In this document: positions 1 to 11,688 of the stretch, in pieces
How positions within the stretch are numbered: the stretch's first letter is position 1
How the letters are laid out: each line of letters opens with the position of its first letter
NCBI GenBank assembly: GCA_021186555.1
Contig: JAJKFL010000042.1
Location: 26,287,521 to 26,351,520 of the forward strand
Direction: 5' to 3'
From: Reticulitermes speratus
Taxonomy: Eukaryota; Arthropoda; Insecta; Blattodea; Rhinotermitidae
Length of the DNA: 64,000 bases
The notes under the pieces: generated by a model
Databases searched by the model: none
What the model was told of the DNA's origin: nothing
Seen by the model: the letters and a program-made list of their open reading frames with translations, nothing else
Program-made: the position numbers and the translations under genes

Positions 1-76
1 CCATTCCTCGTGATTCTCTCATGAAGAGTGGTGCAAATCTGTAGTTTTGCGCGTTTTTTGTTATTGTGTGTTTAAA

Positions 77-2178
77 ATGGAGTGGACTCAGAGAAGAGTT
101 GTAGACTTTATCGACGTGTACACAGAAAAACGAAATAATATGGGACCCAAAACATCCATTGCATTTTAACAAAATAAAAAGGCAGGACGCATGGGAATAA
201 CTGGCCAAAGAAGTAAGCAGACCCGTCGATGAATGCAAAAATAAAATGGAATATTTATTATCAGCTCTCAGACGTGAGAAAATGAAAGTGAAGAAAAGCA
301 GTGGAACAGGAAAAGGTGAGTACTTCTCATTTAAATATTAATGGACTTTTAAAGTGCTTATATTTTGTCTTTTGAGATGAAGCAATGGAATTCTGCTCGT
401 TTTTAGAGATACTCTTTACATTTGAGTAAAAAAAAAATAAGTGAATAATATCTTAGCACATTAGTGTATGAATTTTTACAATTATTTATTTTTGATATCT
501 AGCTTGATGTAATGAAACGTCCATAGGAAATATGTGTACTAATACGTTTACCAATTGATACTTTGCTCTCTTTTTACGGGAAGAAATGAAGTGTACGAAA
601 GCGTGAGCTTTATTATGGGCAAAACCAAACCGCGAGACAATGAACACTGTAAGTAAAAACTCATAAGAATATTTGTGAAAAGGGTGAGTAAATTTCAAGA
701 AAATGAGATTGGTCAAAAATGTGCCACCTTTACGCGCAGTCATTTTGCCACTCTACTCTTCCTCCATTCTGAAAATAGTTGCTAATTCCTCCCTTATTTC
801 TTTCGCTTTCAAAGGCAGTTTATGTGCATCCCTTGTAATAGGAAATAAAGAAGTGATATTTTCATTAATCATGGCTCTCCAGCTGCCTTCAATTACTCTA
901 CCATTTTCTTCAGTATCTAACGGCCCTGGCGGAGTGTAAATTGATGCCGAATCAGGTTTTCTTCTTAAGACGTTGTGTAAGCAAGCAAGTCATTACGACG
1001 ACTTGAGATTTTTCTGGTTCCAAAAGCACAGGTTTACGAAACACTCGGAAAACTGATGACGCGAGGCCAGATACATTTTCTACAACTCTGCAGGGCTCTG
1101 CAGATTCTGTAATTGAAAATTCGTTCCTTTGAGTCCTTTGGATATTGCCCCGGATAAACTTTAATGAGATTCTAGCTAAAAGGAAAAGATTCATCTCCAA
1201 AAAAAGTACGTAATATTTTTTTTCTCTCTTCCGTTAAAGGGGCAGGCCGAGGAAGACATAAGGTTTTTGTTTAAAGTTTTTTATACATCTCAGTGTTCGT
1301 AAAAACTCCACTGTCCAAAATTCTTCCTTGGTAACCGACGTCCACAAACAGAGTTGTAATTAGCATCTACTAAAGCGAAGAGTACAATACTGAAGGTATT
1401 TTTGTACTTAAGGTATTCACTGGCACTATTTATTGGACACTGTAGTGCCACGTGCTTCCCATCAGTAGCCCCCCAATGAAAGTAAGAAATTCCACAATTC
1501 TTTGCCACTGCCAGCCATTCATCTGTGCCTTTGGTATCTGAAAAGATATAAATTCAGTTGAATGCAATAAAACCTGAATACTGGTTACTTATTAATGCAA
1601 AATGTTGTACGAAATATTGCTTACTTAGTATTTCAAGATGTTAATAGTTTTTATTATTTTACATTTTTCTGGATACGGAAGGAAAGTGAGACACCAGAAG
1701 GTGAACAGACGGCACAGTCAAAAGCCCAGGAAGAAAACTGGTCTCAACACACGAGTGAATTCATGCCCCCCAGCGAAAAAAAAAAAACCGGAAGGTCAGC
1801 GTCTTGAAAAAGCATTCGATTTGTTAACAGCCTGCTCAAATCAAGCTGTAAACGACTGTACGAATTGCCATGCAGAATAAAGTTATGGGCATATTCTTGA
1901 ACGCGAATAGGGGATTTTATGACCGTTATTATCGTACTTATTTCCAACCAATTAACCCACCTCAAGCCAACTTCCCAAATGTTCCGTCTCAAATGTACCC
2001 TGTAAATATCAATCCTCCTCCGCATTCTTCTCCTTCATCTTTCCATTCTCAAAACCCTTCTCCGTCGTCATTCTATCCGTACAACTCACTTTCCTCTCAA
2101 AAGTTTCCTGCGGCAAGTACTTCACCAACTACAACCTCTTCAGAGGACGATATTAACATACAAGAACTTATTGAATAA
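77..2178 (+). pseudogene. MADF/Myb-like DNA-binding protein of Harbinger element, two exons, broken
   Basis: Exon 1 runs from the ATG at 77 to 315, where a good donor (AAAAG then GTGAGT) follows. It encodes a MADF-like domain: MEWTQRRVVDFIDVY, then after a one-base shift near 140 WDPKHPLHFNKIKRQDAWE, a TAA stop near 199, then LAKEVSRPVDECKNKMEYLL. The last exon, about 1682-2178, holds a lysine-rich stretch, then QRLEKAFDLLTA, then after another shift near 1862 GIFLNANRGFYDRYY and a proline/serine-rich tail ending at TAA 2176-2178. The acceptor of exon 2 could not be fixed. In this family the partner binds transposon ends and helps the transposase reach the nucleus. The transposase 3' exon lies on the opposite strand inside this gene's intron. 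Confidence 0.75.
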
Positions 2179-2675
2179 TTCTTACTGTTTAATAAAAGTG
2201 TTTACATAAAAGTTCTTTTTCAATAAAACTTCTGATTAAAATCTAATTTCATACTTCTTTCATAAACCACAAATAAAAATGTTTCGTCTTACCTGTATGT
2301 AATCTTTCACTTTTTCGACAAGAGCTTCACATACTTCTGGAGCGATGCAGATGATTGCTTGCTTCGAAATTTTGAGCAGGTACTGAAGGCTAACGTAGGA
2401 GTCACCACGTGCCAAAAAAAAAAAACCCCCTTAGTGCCAACCTTTCTTGAACAGAAATGGCTTTCCTGAACGTTGTGTCTTTTTCGAGATTTTTTCGCCG
2501 ATAAAATGAATTAAAGATTCAAATTCACTGGGACACATTTTGGTGAATTTTTTATATAACCCACTGACCGACTGAAAATTCAAGTCTGCTAATAAACTTG
2601 AACCACTGTACACTTCCCTGCTTCAGTACAGTTGCGTTTGCCACCACCGCCGCTGTTTTTCCTTTTTTTTTTTAA
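753..2675 (-). pseudogene. PIF/Harbinger transposase (DDE nuclease), two exons, broken
   Basis: Reading the minus strand, exon 1 (about 2675-2293) contains YSGSSLLADLNFQSVSGLYK, FESLIHFIGEKISKK and, after frameshifts around a poly-A/poly-C run at 2411-2430, GDSYVSLQYLLKISKQAI followed by VCEALVEKVKDYIQ. It ends in a perfect donor (CAG then GTAAG) at 2293/2292. The acceptor TTTTCAG is at 1543-1538 and exon 2 starts at 1537. Exon 2 has the nuclease block GATDGKHVALQCPINS and FSIVLFALVDANYN, in which the Asp of TDGKH and the Asp of VDANYN are seen. After several frameshifts and stops it ends with VVENVSGLASSVFRVFRKP, PPGPLDTEENGRVIEGSWR and a stop at 755-753. Companion exon 2 sits inside this intron on the other strand. 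Confidence 0.85.
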
Positions 2676-2847
2676 GCATATGTATATAAATGTACGAAGC
2701 TGCTGCTAGCTGCAAAGACATCGCACTCACTCGGGCTCCCGTAACAAACTGGGAACCTCATGGTGTAACGCTTGGAGGATACAGGCAACGCAGCTACGCC
2801 TGGAGGCACGGTGAGGCACGGGATGCAACGCTACGGCGATACGACAC

Positions 2848-2874
2848 GCGGTAACAAGTGTGCACGTACCCTAA
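2848..2874. repeat. Proposed right terminal inverted repeat and TAA target site of the Harbinger element
   Basis: The minus strand from 2871 reads GGGTACGTGCACACTTG. The plus strand continues with TAA at 2872-2874, matching the TWA target preference of Harbinger elements. The matching left end is outside the window, so this is an inference. Confidence 0.45.
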
Positions 2875-3487
2875 TGTGGCTCGGACCACACCACAGTTAC
2901 TACACTAATTCACGGTTATTTGTGATAGTTCCAAATGAAACCAGTTGATGTGGGGCTTCTTATTATAGTATAACTATTCAGTGCACGCACTCTGAATCTG
3001 TGCGTTCAGTAATTCATCAGCGGTATAAAAAATAAGTTAAACAATGATTACAACGAAGAGTTTACGACGTACCGCTCATAGGAAGCCACTGGACGCCCCT
3101 CCTCCACTGTTGCAGCGTAAATCTCATGCTATCGGAAGTTTGCTGAATCGACATACAGCGCACGTGCTCTCCTTCCTAATATAGCAACACAAGCACGAGT
3201 AATAATTTAATCTAATGTTTACAAATACGTAAGCTCGAGAACCAATAGCTGTCTAATTACTGTAATTCAGCAATCTATGAGCGCAGATTTGGGTTCTCTC
3301 AGGTGACCGACTCCTCTACCTTTTATTTGTGTAGGTATTAAGTTACTCTGGCAAAGCTCCTCGTATTAATTTAACTGATGGCCTATTAGAATTGAAACGA
3401 AATCAGCAGATATAAGAATATATGTCTGTCAGCTATGTGGTATGTTCACACGTACCCGCGGTGTGTAGAACTGTACAAGGTTGGTTG
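2875..3487. other. No gene recognised
   Basis: AT-rich unique-looking sequence between the Harbinger end and the minisatellite. No ORF with recognisable content on either strand. Confidence 0.5.
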
Positions 3488-3840
3488 AATGTCACTTCGA
3501 TCGTGTCTGCATACCAGTATACTCGTACACCAAGCGGTCTAATCAGCATACAACTATACCAAGGGGTGTAATCTGTCTCCATACCAGTATAACAAGCGGT
3601 GTAATCTGAGTACCAGTATACCAAGTGGTGTAATCTGTCAGTATACTAGTATATACCAAGCCGTGTAATCTGGCTGCATGCCAATATACTAAGAGGTGTA
3701 ATTTGTTTTCATACCAGTATACCAATCCGTGCGGTCTGTCTGCATACCAGCATACCAAGCGGTGTATTCTGTAAACCAGTGTATACTAAGCGGTGTAGTC
3801 TGCATACCAGTATACCAAGCGGCGTAATTTGTCTTCGTAT
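3488..3840. repeat. Minisatellite, unit about 33 bp
   Basis: About ten imperfect head-to-tail units built on ATACCAGTATACCAAGCGG then TGTAATCTGTCTGC. Units are diverged, with small indels. Two overlapping minus-strand ORFs (3433-3624 and 3543-3758) rich in YWY and VYWY repeats are by-products of the array. Confidence 0.85.
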
Positions 3841-4865
3841 CCTCGTAACACCTTGAGTAGGAAACTTAAAGGTATGAAATCTCCAGGTGTCTAATGAAGC
3901 TGTAACTCCTCCAAGGCAGCTAACACAATGGGACAGTTCTTCTTGAGAAGCTAATAGCTGCTCAGCCGGTCAAGAAATCCCAGAAAGCCGAAGGCTTTGA
4001 TACGTTTTTGTGCCGTATAGCCTCTAAGACAGTTAAATGTATGCTTAGACTCAAAGGTAGAAAGGTGGGTAAGCTCACATGTTTTTGAATATATTATAAT
4101 ATAATTGAACCAGGCTAACTTTTAGGCTGTATTTGTCTTATATGCAGGTTTACTCTGAGTCGATTAAGAATGGAAAGCAACGCCCACAGGCAGCGGTCTA
4201 CAATGGGAATGCTAAAAAAAGAAGCTGTAAGGGTGCCCTAAATTTTCATTTTCAGGGTTGTGAGGTACCGGAACTCCAGTATGATAAACTTTGCTACAAA
4301 CTGTTACCGTGTTCACAGTAGCCGCCATTGAACCGTATCCTGAGATGTATCACCCCATTCCACATCATCAAAGCCAATTCCATAACTTCCCGTTTCATAA
4401 TATGCCGCTATTTACTCCTAGGTCTCGCAGTGGTCTGTGTCCTTTCAGGTGTTCGGACTGAACATTTTATACCTTTGTTATCTGTACCATACGTGCTGAA
4501 TGTCCTACCTCCCACATCTTCCTTGATTTGACCAACCTAGTAACATTAAGCCCTATGAACAATGTTGACGGTTAATGCTGCAGTCGAAGTATCAAATTCG
4601 GTTTAATGGTACTGCACGGTATGAATGCCTAATAGCATATCTGATAGACCCCAGAGAAAAATACTTTACCGTAATTCATGACCAGTTACACAACTGTGGG
4701 TTATTCTCACTGTCTGAATATGATTTATGGATACGACGTAAGAATAAACATGAAAATAGGATTATTTACAATTAATTCGGTTACGTTATCCTAAACTGTG
4801 TTAAGACGTTAATTAAGCCGAATGTAGAGTGGGGTCCACTCGACTTCCTCATATCCGACTGTAAA
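3841..4865. other. No gene recognised
   Basis: Several ORFs of 60-70 codons with no recognisable domain. AT-rich, with short TATAAT-like stretches near 4090-4105. Nothing further supported. Confidence 0.4.
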
Positions 4866-4990
4866 AGTACAGGTAAAGTTGTCCATGTCCACCATGAAGG
4901 ATATGGGGATGGGGAGTAGCCGTTTAGCACCACCCATTCTTAACCTTGGCGCTAGATGGAGGCGAGTGGTCAACTTCACGTGTCTCACTG
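4866..4990 (-). mobile_element. SINE, TTTAC-tailed tRNA-derived family, 3' fragment
   Basis: The plus strand reads GGTAAAGTTGTCCATG, then a CATGAAGG block, then CTTAACCTTGGCGC and GATGGAGGCGAGTGGTC. It aligns with copies at 18.25, 50.2 and 58.63 kb and, in the other orientation, 43.3 and 49.04 kb. Only the tail-proximal half remains; the tRNA-like head is absent. Confidence 0.7.
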
Positions 4991-5859
4991 TGGGTCATGT
5001 AAATAAATGCTTATTGCCTACACGTACGTGGAGTATAGAATCGTTGCCTGTAGACATACATGTTCCAGTCAACCAGCAGCCATCAAATAAAACGTTGACC
5101 ACGATTTATTGTGTGCTTCAGTCCGACATGTTTCAGTCCTTGGATCGTATTCAGGGACTCGCACTCACACATCTCTAACATGATGTTTGTGCGTGAAAAG
5201 CATAGTTAACACTAAAACATACAGTGTCAAAATCGTTTCAAATTTAGTCCAGTGATACGCATGTCATTAACATACGAGTATTTGAAGTGTCTTACACACA
5301 CAACAACCGACGAAGGTGTCGTGTTGTTAATAATTTCCGTAATGGCTGCAAGAAGGATGTAAGTTTTCGTGGGTCCATTGCGATTCGAGGGCCGTATTTT
5401 ATCCCTCCCCCTCATCACCCGCCAGTTCAATCGTACTTGACCTGTCAAACGTTTCAGAATTGTTCCAACGCGCAGCGATTTCCTTTCATGTTATGTACTA
5501 GCTTTTGTACCCGAGGATTGTCGCTGTGTTTACCACGGTGCTCCTACAGCTGCCTAGGGATGCGATGCTAAATCTGATTCACATTCACTTAGGAACAAAC
5601 CTGGATAGTATAGGCTATACATAAGACATTATGTGTATATCCTTAGCAATAAACTTTCAGTGGTGTCTATAAAATAATCAAATTGTATTGTGAGACGATG
5701 TAGGCATGAAACATACAGTTAATTCCTCGGAGATTGGAAGTTGTTTTCGTGTGTATTACAACAGAGCAGTGCCGAATTCTGCAGTGTAGCTACACGTAGT
5801 TTAGCTGTGCTATAGCACTGGATTTCCTCTCCGTATAAAAAAATGGAGAGGAAAATTGT
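4991..5859. other. No gene recognised
   Basis: Short ORFs on both strands, up to 94 codons at 5287-5571, with no recognisable motif. No repeat copy identified elsewhere in the window. Confidence 0.4.
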
Positions 5860-6650
5860 AAATTTTTTTTTCGGAACTTATTTCTTTGTTTAATATAGCT
5901 CATTTGCTAAACTGCTACAGCAGCGGCTAACTTTGGCGCTTAAAGCGTGAGCTTGTGTGTGTGTGAGTGAGTGAGTGAGTGAGTGAGAGAGAGAGAGAGA
6001 CGGCAGTGGAGTGTTCTCCACAGCGTGTTTTTAAATAGAGATAGTAATGCGACGATAACAGCTAACAAGCGTCAAAGAGAGAGAGAGAGAGAAAGAAAGA
6101 AAGGATACTGCAGCGGAAGATTGGCTAGTGTAGCGGCAAGGTGGCCGCTTTATCCACTGGAAATTACACGGCGCTGAAAGATTTTATTACTTGCAAATTT
6201 GTTTTCATGCTGTGGAAGCAGGTCTTCTGGGTTTTTGCACCGTGTGGTTGGGTAATTGCTTCCCAACGTTTCGAAGGAACGTACGCCTTCATATTCAGAG
6301 TTTTGAGTCCGTGAATTGACTCATAACCCAGAGCATGAAGGCTTCGAAACTTCGGGAACAAATTAACGAAGCACACGATGCAAGAACGCAGGAGACCTGC
6401 TTCCTGAACAGTAACGCGTTGCATAGCTCCTATCACCGTTTCTTATTGTTGATATATCTCTTTCTGATTATTTTAAAATCCTCATTCATTGTGTTTTGCT
6501 GATGCATGATTGATTTTTACTCAAAGAATAAAACAATAAGAGCTTTTGTAATAACTGGACGTCAGTCTCCATGAATGCATAATATACTTTTAAAAAGGTA
6601 AAGAGAAAATAGGAATAATGTTCAGTATTAAATGCGGGTACTCAGAGGGC
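5860..6650 (+). repeat. Dispersed repeat, copy 1 (partner at 16.74-17.52 kb)
   Basis: Aligns over most of its length with 16742-17520. Shared blocks include the GTGTGAGTGAG microsatellite start, TCCACAGCGT, CCACTGGAAATTACAC, GGAAGCAGGTCTTC, the GCACCGTGTGGTTGGGTA block, CGCCTTCAT, and near the end TAGGAATAATGTTCAG. The middle (6218-6400) is a partial inverted repeat with TTTCGAAGGAACGTACG on the left and a degenerate counterpart on the right. A (GTGA)n/(GA)n tract occupies 5953-6000. No ORF is shared between the two copies, so it is probably non-coding. Confidence 0.7.
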
Positions 6651-6800
6651 TCTCACAGCACGATATGTTTACTGAAACATTTACATCCGTCAGTAGTGGA
6701 GCGGAATTTCATTTCAAATGACCAGAATATATCAAGTAAGAATTTTAGATTAGATTTCTGTCATTTTCAGATAATTTAGTGATCACATTTAGATTTTTGC

Positions 6801-6840
6801 TTATTATTATTACTGCTACTACTACTACTACTACTACTAC
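6801..6840. repeat. Microsatellite (TTA)n/(CTA)n
   Basis: Runs of TTATTATTATTACTG followed by nine CTA/ACT triplets. Confidence 0.95.
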
Positions 6841-6869
6841 TTTGGAAAATGCTGGGTGATGAATTTTTA

Positions 6870-7060
6870 ATGTCGAAGAGAGGGGAGGGAGCAAAAAAGG
6901 CTTTCTCTACCCTTCCGCTACACCAGCCCTCCAAATCAGGGATTCGCCAGTGTAAAACACCAGCGTGGATATGCTTATACTTCCATGTATCGAGCGGGGT
7001 TTGAGCCCGCGATCCTAGCGTTCAAGCTGTCCAACTACGTAATTGAACTTTTCGGTTAAT
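6870..7060 (-). mobile_element. Possible tRNA-derived SINE head
   Basis: On the minus strand TAGTTGGACAGCTTG (A-box-like) is followed at tRNA-like spacing by GCGGGCTCAAACCCCGC (B-box-like). Downstream comes a block ending in a CTGATTTGGAGG-type segment that has a counterpart at 58.39-58.43 kb. Too short to assign a family. Confidence 0.45.
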
Positions 7061-7954
7061 TTGTAATAAGGCTTGTGAAAAATTATACCAAAGTATTCAT
7101 TTTGCCACATTGCACGTAGTTTGGCTGTTAAACCTAAAACGCATATTGATAAGCGTCATTTGTCACAATGTTCAGTCAGCTGTGCATCGTTAGTAATGTG
7201 TTTACGTGTCTTCACCGGCCACTCAGACTCCACTGTCCATTGGGAATGTGACACGAAGGCGTGGGACATGAGTCGTGTATCGTGTATAGCATACCGTTGC
7301 ACGTTTCGCAGTATCCAGGTTGTTTGGAGGAAGAGCACGCACACACAGTCACCGTCTGTGTGTTTATCTATTATATGGCTGTGTATGTATCACTTTGTGG
7401 AATGAAAGAAGACGATTACTATAAAACGTATTCGAGCTTACAGATATGGACATTTGGTTCTGCTTTTGGTTAAAGAGGTAGCTTTAACACGGGAAATCAA
7501 TTGGTGGGCAATTATCATACAAACACTGTAACTGTCAAACCCATGCCAACTCGACACTAATTGCTACTGAACCTTTTGTATATACAGTTCCCATCTCCGA
7601 TGGTATTATGTTACCACATGCAAGTGGCACTCAGAAAACAGTGGGGAGGGGCAGATGGAATGCAAACTGCTTAATAGGTGTTTGCTGGAAAGTTGATCCT
7701 ACAGGTTCTTATCTGCGTCATTAACGCTCAGCTCACTTTCCTTCCATTAATGGAATCATGCCTACGTAGCCATTTCCTAAGAATTTAGACGTCACATATG
7801 AAATAATCAAAATATTAAATTTCCTAATAGCTGAAGGAAGGTATAAATGCAGAAGCAGTCCTTTCAGTTCCGGACTTGCGATTTCTGTGCTATCCGCTTA
7901 TCGCTGCATAGCTAGGGAGGGATATCAACAGCGAGAGAGCGTTCCGAGTCGTTA
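7061..7954. other. No gene recognised
   Basis: Overlapping ORFs at 7121-7405, 7156-7344 and 7261-7473 on opposite strands carry no recognisable domain. Nothing else supported. Confidence 0.4.
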
Positions 7955-8390
7955 GAGAATCACACAACTGCCGGGAACACTTCTGGTGGCATTGAGACGG
8001 TGAGAACTACACTGCCGTTACGAACAGTTGTAAGCTGACATTGAGACATTAGAGAACCATCCTGTTGCGAGGAACAGTTCTGAACTCGCATTGAGACATT
8101 AGGGAATGTCACTTATGTTAGGAACAGTTCTGCTGGCATTGAGACATTAGAGAACCATCCTGTTGCGAGGAACAGTTCTGAACTCGCATTGAGACATTAG
8201 GGAATCTCACTGCTGTTAGGAACAGTTCTGCTGGCATTGAGACATTAGAGAACCATCCTGTTGCGAGGAAAAGTTCTGAACTCGCATTGAGACATTAGGA
8301 AATCTCACTGCTGTTAGGAACAGTTCTGCCGGCAGTGAGATATTTGAGAACCATGCTGTTGCGAGGAACACTCCTAAGCTCACACTGAAA
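7955..8390. repeat. Tandem repeat, 98-bp unit made of two related half-units
   Basis: GGAACAGTTCTGCTGG recurs at 8121, 8219 and 8317 (last as CCGG), exactly 98 bases apart. Each unit has two related halves of about 49 bases: GGAACAGTTCTGCTGG then GCATTGAGACATTAGAG and an ACCATCCTGTTGCG block; and GGAACAGTTCTGAACTCG then GCATTGAGACATTAGG and an AATCTCACTGCTGTTA block. Edge copies are more diverged. No coding role seen. Confidence 0.9.
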
Positions 8391-8551
8391 CATTTTCTCC
8401 TGCTTGTTTCTTAAGGCAGAGACTCTGTCAGTGGTACGGCAATAGACTTACTCGAAATGCACTGCAAAAGTAATATTTACGTCGATAAAGCCTGTGGGAA
8501 AATTGACTTGTTACTGCTTCGAAAAAACAACACAGATTCGTCCGATATAAC

Positions 8552-9163
8552 ATATGAAATTCTTTTAGTAGTATTATAACCAACAAATACACTTTTTGTG
8601 TTTCTGTTACACTTTCACCCTACATATGTTTCGGCTGTGGTCCAGCCATCATCACGGTACACTAGTAGGTTCACTTCACTGGCACTGGTTCATTTGGTAT
8701 TATCACAATGTTTTGTAGCTTCTGTTCACTTTCAAATGCAGGTTGTGTTCGTCTTGCGTCAAAAGCTCGAGGTATAACACTCCCGTTTGCAGTTATAAAA
8801 CAGTATATCGTTGGTAGTAGTTAAAACATTAAAGTTGTTAAAATTGTTAAAAATTGTTGAACGAGATACTGTTTTATATCTACAACCCGGAGTGTTATAC
8901 CTCAAGCTTTTAACACAAGACGAACACAACCTGCATTTGAAAGTGAACAAAAGCTACAAAAACATTGCGATGACGTGTGATAATACCAAATGAACCAGTG
9001 CCAGTGAAGTGAACCTACTAGTGTACCGTGATGATGGCTGGACCACAGCCGAAACATATGTAGGGTGAAAGTGTAACAGAAACACAAAAAGTGTATTTGT
9101 TGGTTATAATACTGCTAGTTGAATCAAAATGCACGGTGAAAATAACGTGAATATGAAATTCTT
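8552..9163 (+). mobile_element. Foldback element with 13-bp target duplication and hammerhead-like motifs
   Basis: Two long inverted arms (8571-8813 and 8857-9112) surround a short AT-rich loop. A one-sided tail follows the right arm (9113-9150) with CAAAATGCACGGTG. The whole is flanked by the direct repeat ATATGAAATTCTT at 8552-8564 and 9151-9163, read as a target-site duplication. Each arm contains the motif GTGATGATGG, a perfect GGCTG/CAGCC stem, then GAAACATATGTAGGG (plus strand 9029-9064, minus strand in the left arm at about 8654-8619). This resembles a hammerhead core, but the first core C is G in both copies. No protein is encoded; the 60-codon ORFs here are arm by-products. It shares tail and layout with elements at 21.3, 36.85 and 45.4 kb. 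Confidence 0.85.
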
Positions 9164-11424
9164 GTTTTAATTGTCAACACAACTATCGTTCTGTGTTTGG
9201 ACAGTTAATATTTGACTGCATATTACGGCCCTATTATTGGGTCATTATCAGGTCAGGAACAGTACAACGCATTGGTGGAAAAGCCACCATCAAAATAATG
9301 CATTTACGTAATTTACCTGTGCTTTATGGGCAAGAATCGCATGTTCAGTTTTTTTTTTATGAAAGGCGTCGACTGAGAATTGATCATACCGCTGGTAAGC
9401 TTATTGAATCTCAAAATTAGGAATTTCTTTAATCGTATTGATAACATACAGGGAAAACATTTCTCATGTGAATGAGTGTAAATCCACCGCTAAAGTACGG
9501 AGGAAGGAGAGAAAAATCTCCCAAGCCAAACAAAAAAAAATCTGTTGCTGAAGTAGGGATGTTCAGAGGAAACGTTTTGTCAGATGACTGAACATTTACG
9601 GAAGAAGCTGTAATGCAAAGATTACAGAATAACTGACATTAGATATAATTTTTGTTTTATGAGCTGTGTAACTTTTGTTACGAGAAAATAATGAATTTGA
9701 GCCATGTTTACAAGCAGTAATAATTTAACGACCATTCTGGTGACGCGTGATGAAAGACGACGTTGATAGCACGTCAGTATTACGTCATATCGTCATATGA
9801 TGGGCCACTTTATAGCTTTCTATATTATAATCACGAGAACATGTGTTTTGTAGTCTAACGTACGTTACGATTTGTTATTCTTGCTTCCGATTCTTGGGGC
9901 TGTATATTGGGAATGAATGGTGGCAGTATATCAGATGTACAGCGTACTAACAGAACAGAAATTTCACTGTAACACATCATTATTATTTAATTCATAATCT
10001 GTATGCGGACGTAGAGGCGCGGTTCTACAAGTTTCCAGATTATGATTAATATTCCATTGTCAGCTTTCAGATTTTATTAACATAAGGCTGTTATAATTCA
10101 GTCCAGAAGCCGGTATTGCTAGGGATAATCGCAAAACGCACTACATTCTCTCGTGGTTGGTGTTGTGGTGATTTCGAATCCCACACATTTGCTTTTGCCT
10201 TCTGATCAACCACTGTGTCACTACCGGTACCCCATTTCTGCTTCCCTTCAGTTAGCCACCCTCAGCTCCATATATATCAAGACATAGTTCACTCAGATGG
10301 CCTTGCCATAGCTCAAAGCAGTTAATTACCGGCTTCTCACACCTGAGGCACGGGTTCATTTCCAGAACAACCCACGAGGAATTTATGGTGGGCAGCGTGA
10401 CACTGGAACATATTTCTGTTCGAATACATAGGTTTCCCCTTGTCAGTATAATTCTTCTATTATCCAGGGGGTTCCCAGTATAAGCTGCAGCTCCATGGAG
10501 ATATCTCATCACGAGTGTCATAGAAATTATAAAGGTAACACAGAGGAATGGGGCAGTCTTTCTTTCTGGGAAGAGCATTACTGAGATAAGGAAAATAATG
10601 TGCAGGTGTATGACTAGGCCTGTTCATGTCTTCACGGCGGAAATTGGGCTGATTGCTGTCTTCGGGGTTTTGACGGTAGTAGTCTGGTTCGTGGATACTG
10701 ACGTTTCGTAGTTATATGCTGCCGGTTGCATTGCGTCAAACCTTGACATTGAAGCGTCTTCAGTTGCAAATGGAATTAAATGGAATTTAAGAATCCAGAG
10801 CGATGCTCTTTAAAATTGTTTAGATGTTTTCCTTAGGACCTGGTTCTTAAAATAAAATTAAAAATCAAACGTTAAAATTTAATGGGTAAATGTCCTCATA
10901 TTGATTCGAGTAATTGGCTGGCCACCGGTCTTGATATTGACCTTTTCCGTTGTGTAGCGCAGGTAAGTCTTCCGCATGTTGCGGTGAAGTTACTATGTTG
11001 ATATGCTGTTCAGATTTTATGTGTTAAGTTTGCCTTCATCGATAATTTTGTCGTGCTAGTATCCGTTTTCAGTTTTACTTCGTTTCTAGTATTTTGCTGT
11101 CTGCACTACCGATGTGGCAGCTGCCAGTGACATTAAAGAAATTAAGTGCGCAACACTGAAAAATTGCTACCACGTATTCAGTCATACAAGGAAGATGCGA
11201 GCAACTAGTCCGTTTTCTCAGTGTGCGCTTGCTAATCGGGCTACTGATTTCCTGCTCGAAACGCGTGTCGCTTCTTGCTAGTTTGATCCAAATCCTTTGT
11301 AATTGAAACTGAGCCGAACGTGTCCTGAAGAATATCATGGATGAAGTGAGTCTTGGAAGCATTAGCTATTACAGAAGCCCTGCACACTTGCTTCAGATAT
11401 GTATCTATTTCGCATTGAGCATAG
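9164..11424. other. No gene recognised
   Basis: Unique-looking AT-rich sequence. The longest ORF (10252-10578, minus, 108 codons) has no recognisable domain. Around 10,697-10,716 the minus strand reads CGAAACGTCAGTATCC, matching the GAAAC-NNNN-GTA half of the hammerhead-like motif found in the foldbacks, but no clear CTGANGA box precedes it. Confidence 0.4.
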
Positions 11425-11450
11425 ACACACACACACACACACACACACAC
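11425..11450. repeat. Microsatellite (CA)n
   Basis: An AC dinucleotide run directly abuts the left end of the Tigger-like element, so the expected TA target duplication cannot be confirmed on this side. Confidence 0.95.
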
Positions 11451-11688
11451 AGTTGAACTCAATTTATAACGACCTCGGTTTGTGCGACACCTCGGCTATA
11501 ACGCTATACATTCTGTGGTACCAACTAATTCGCCATAAGGCACGTGTTTTTCTGCCGCGATTAGTACGACATACATAAGAGCATCTGCCTCGTATAAAAC
11601 GACGTTGCCAACCATCCGTTCCAATATAATTTTCCAAGAGGTAGGCTATTTTCAGAATACAGCCCTCTCTTCGTCCTTGAGAAGACAA

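Larger units (their letters stand above)
1..2871. mobile_element. PIF/Harbinger-type DNA transposon, right-hand part (left end outside window)
   Basis: The stretch carries the two proteins typical of Harbinger elements: a MADF/Myb-like DNA-binding partner on the plus strand and a DDE transposase on the minus strand. Both are broken by stops and frameshifts. The left terminus lies before base 1. The right terminus is placed at 2871 because the minus strand there begins GGGTACGTGCAC and is followed on the plus strand by TAA, the TWA-type target duplication expected for this superfamily. The right terminal 200 bases are GC-richer than the surroundings and have no coding signal. The superfamily assignment is firm from the proteins; the exact end is an inference because the partner end cannot be seen. 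Confidence 0.85.

Noticed and set aside
3433-3758. Tyrosine/tryptophan-rich ORFs (VYWYxD repeats)
   Set aside because: By-product of the 33-bp minisatellite, open on the minus strand in two frames at once.
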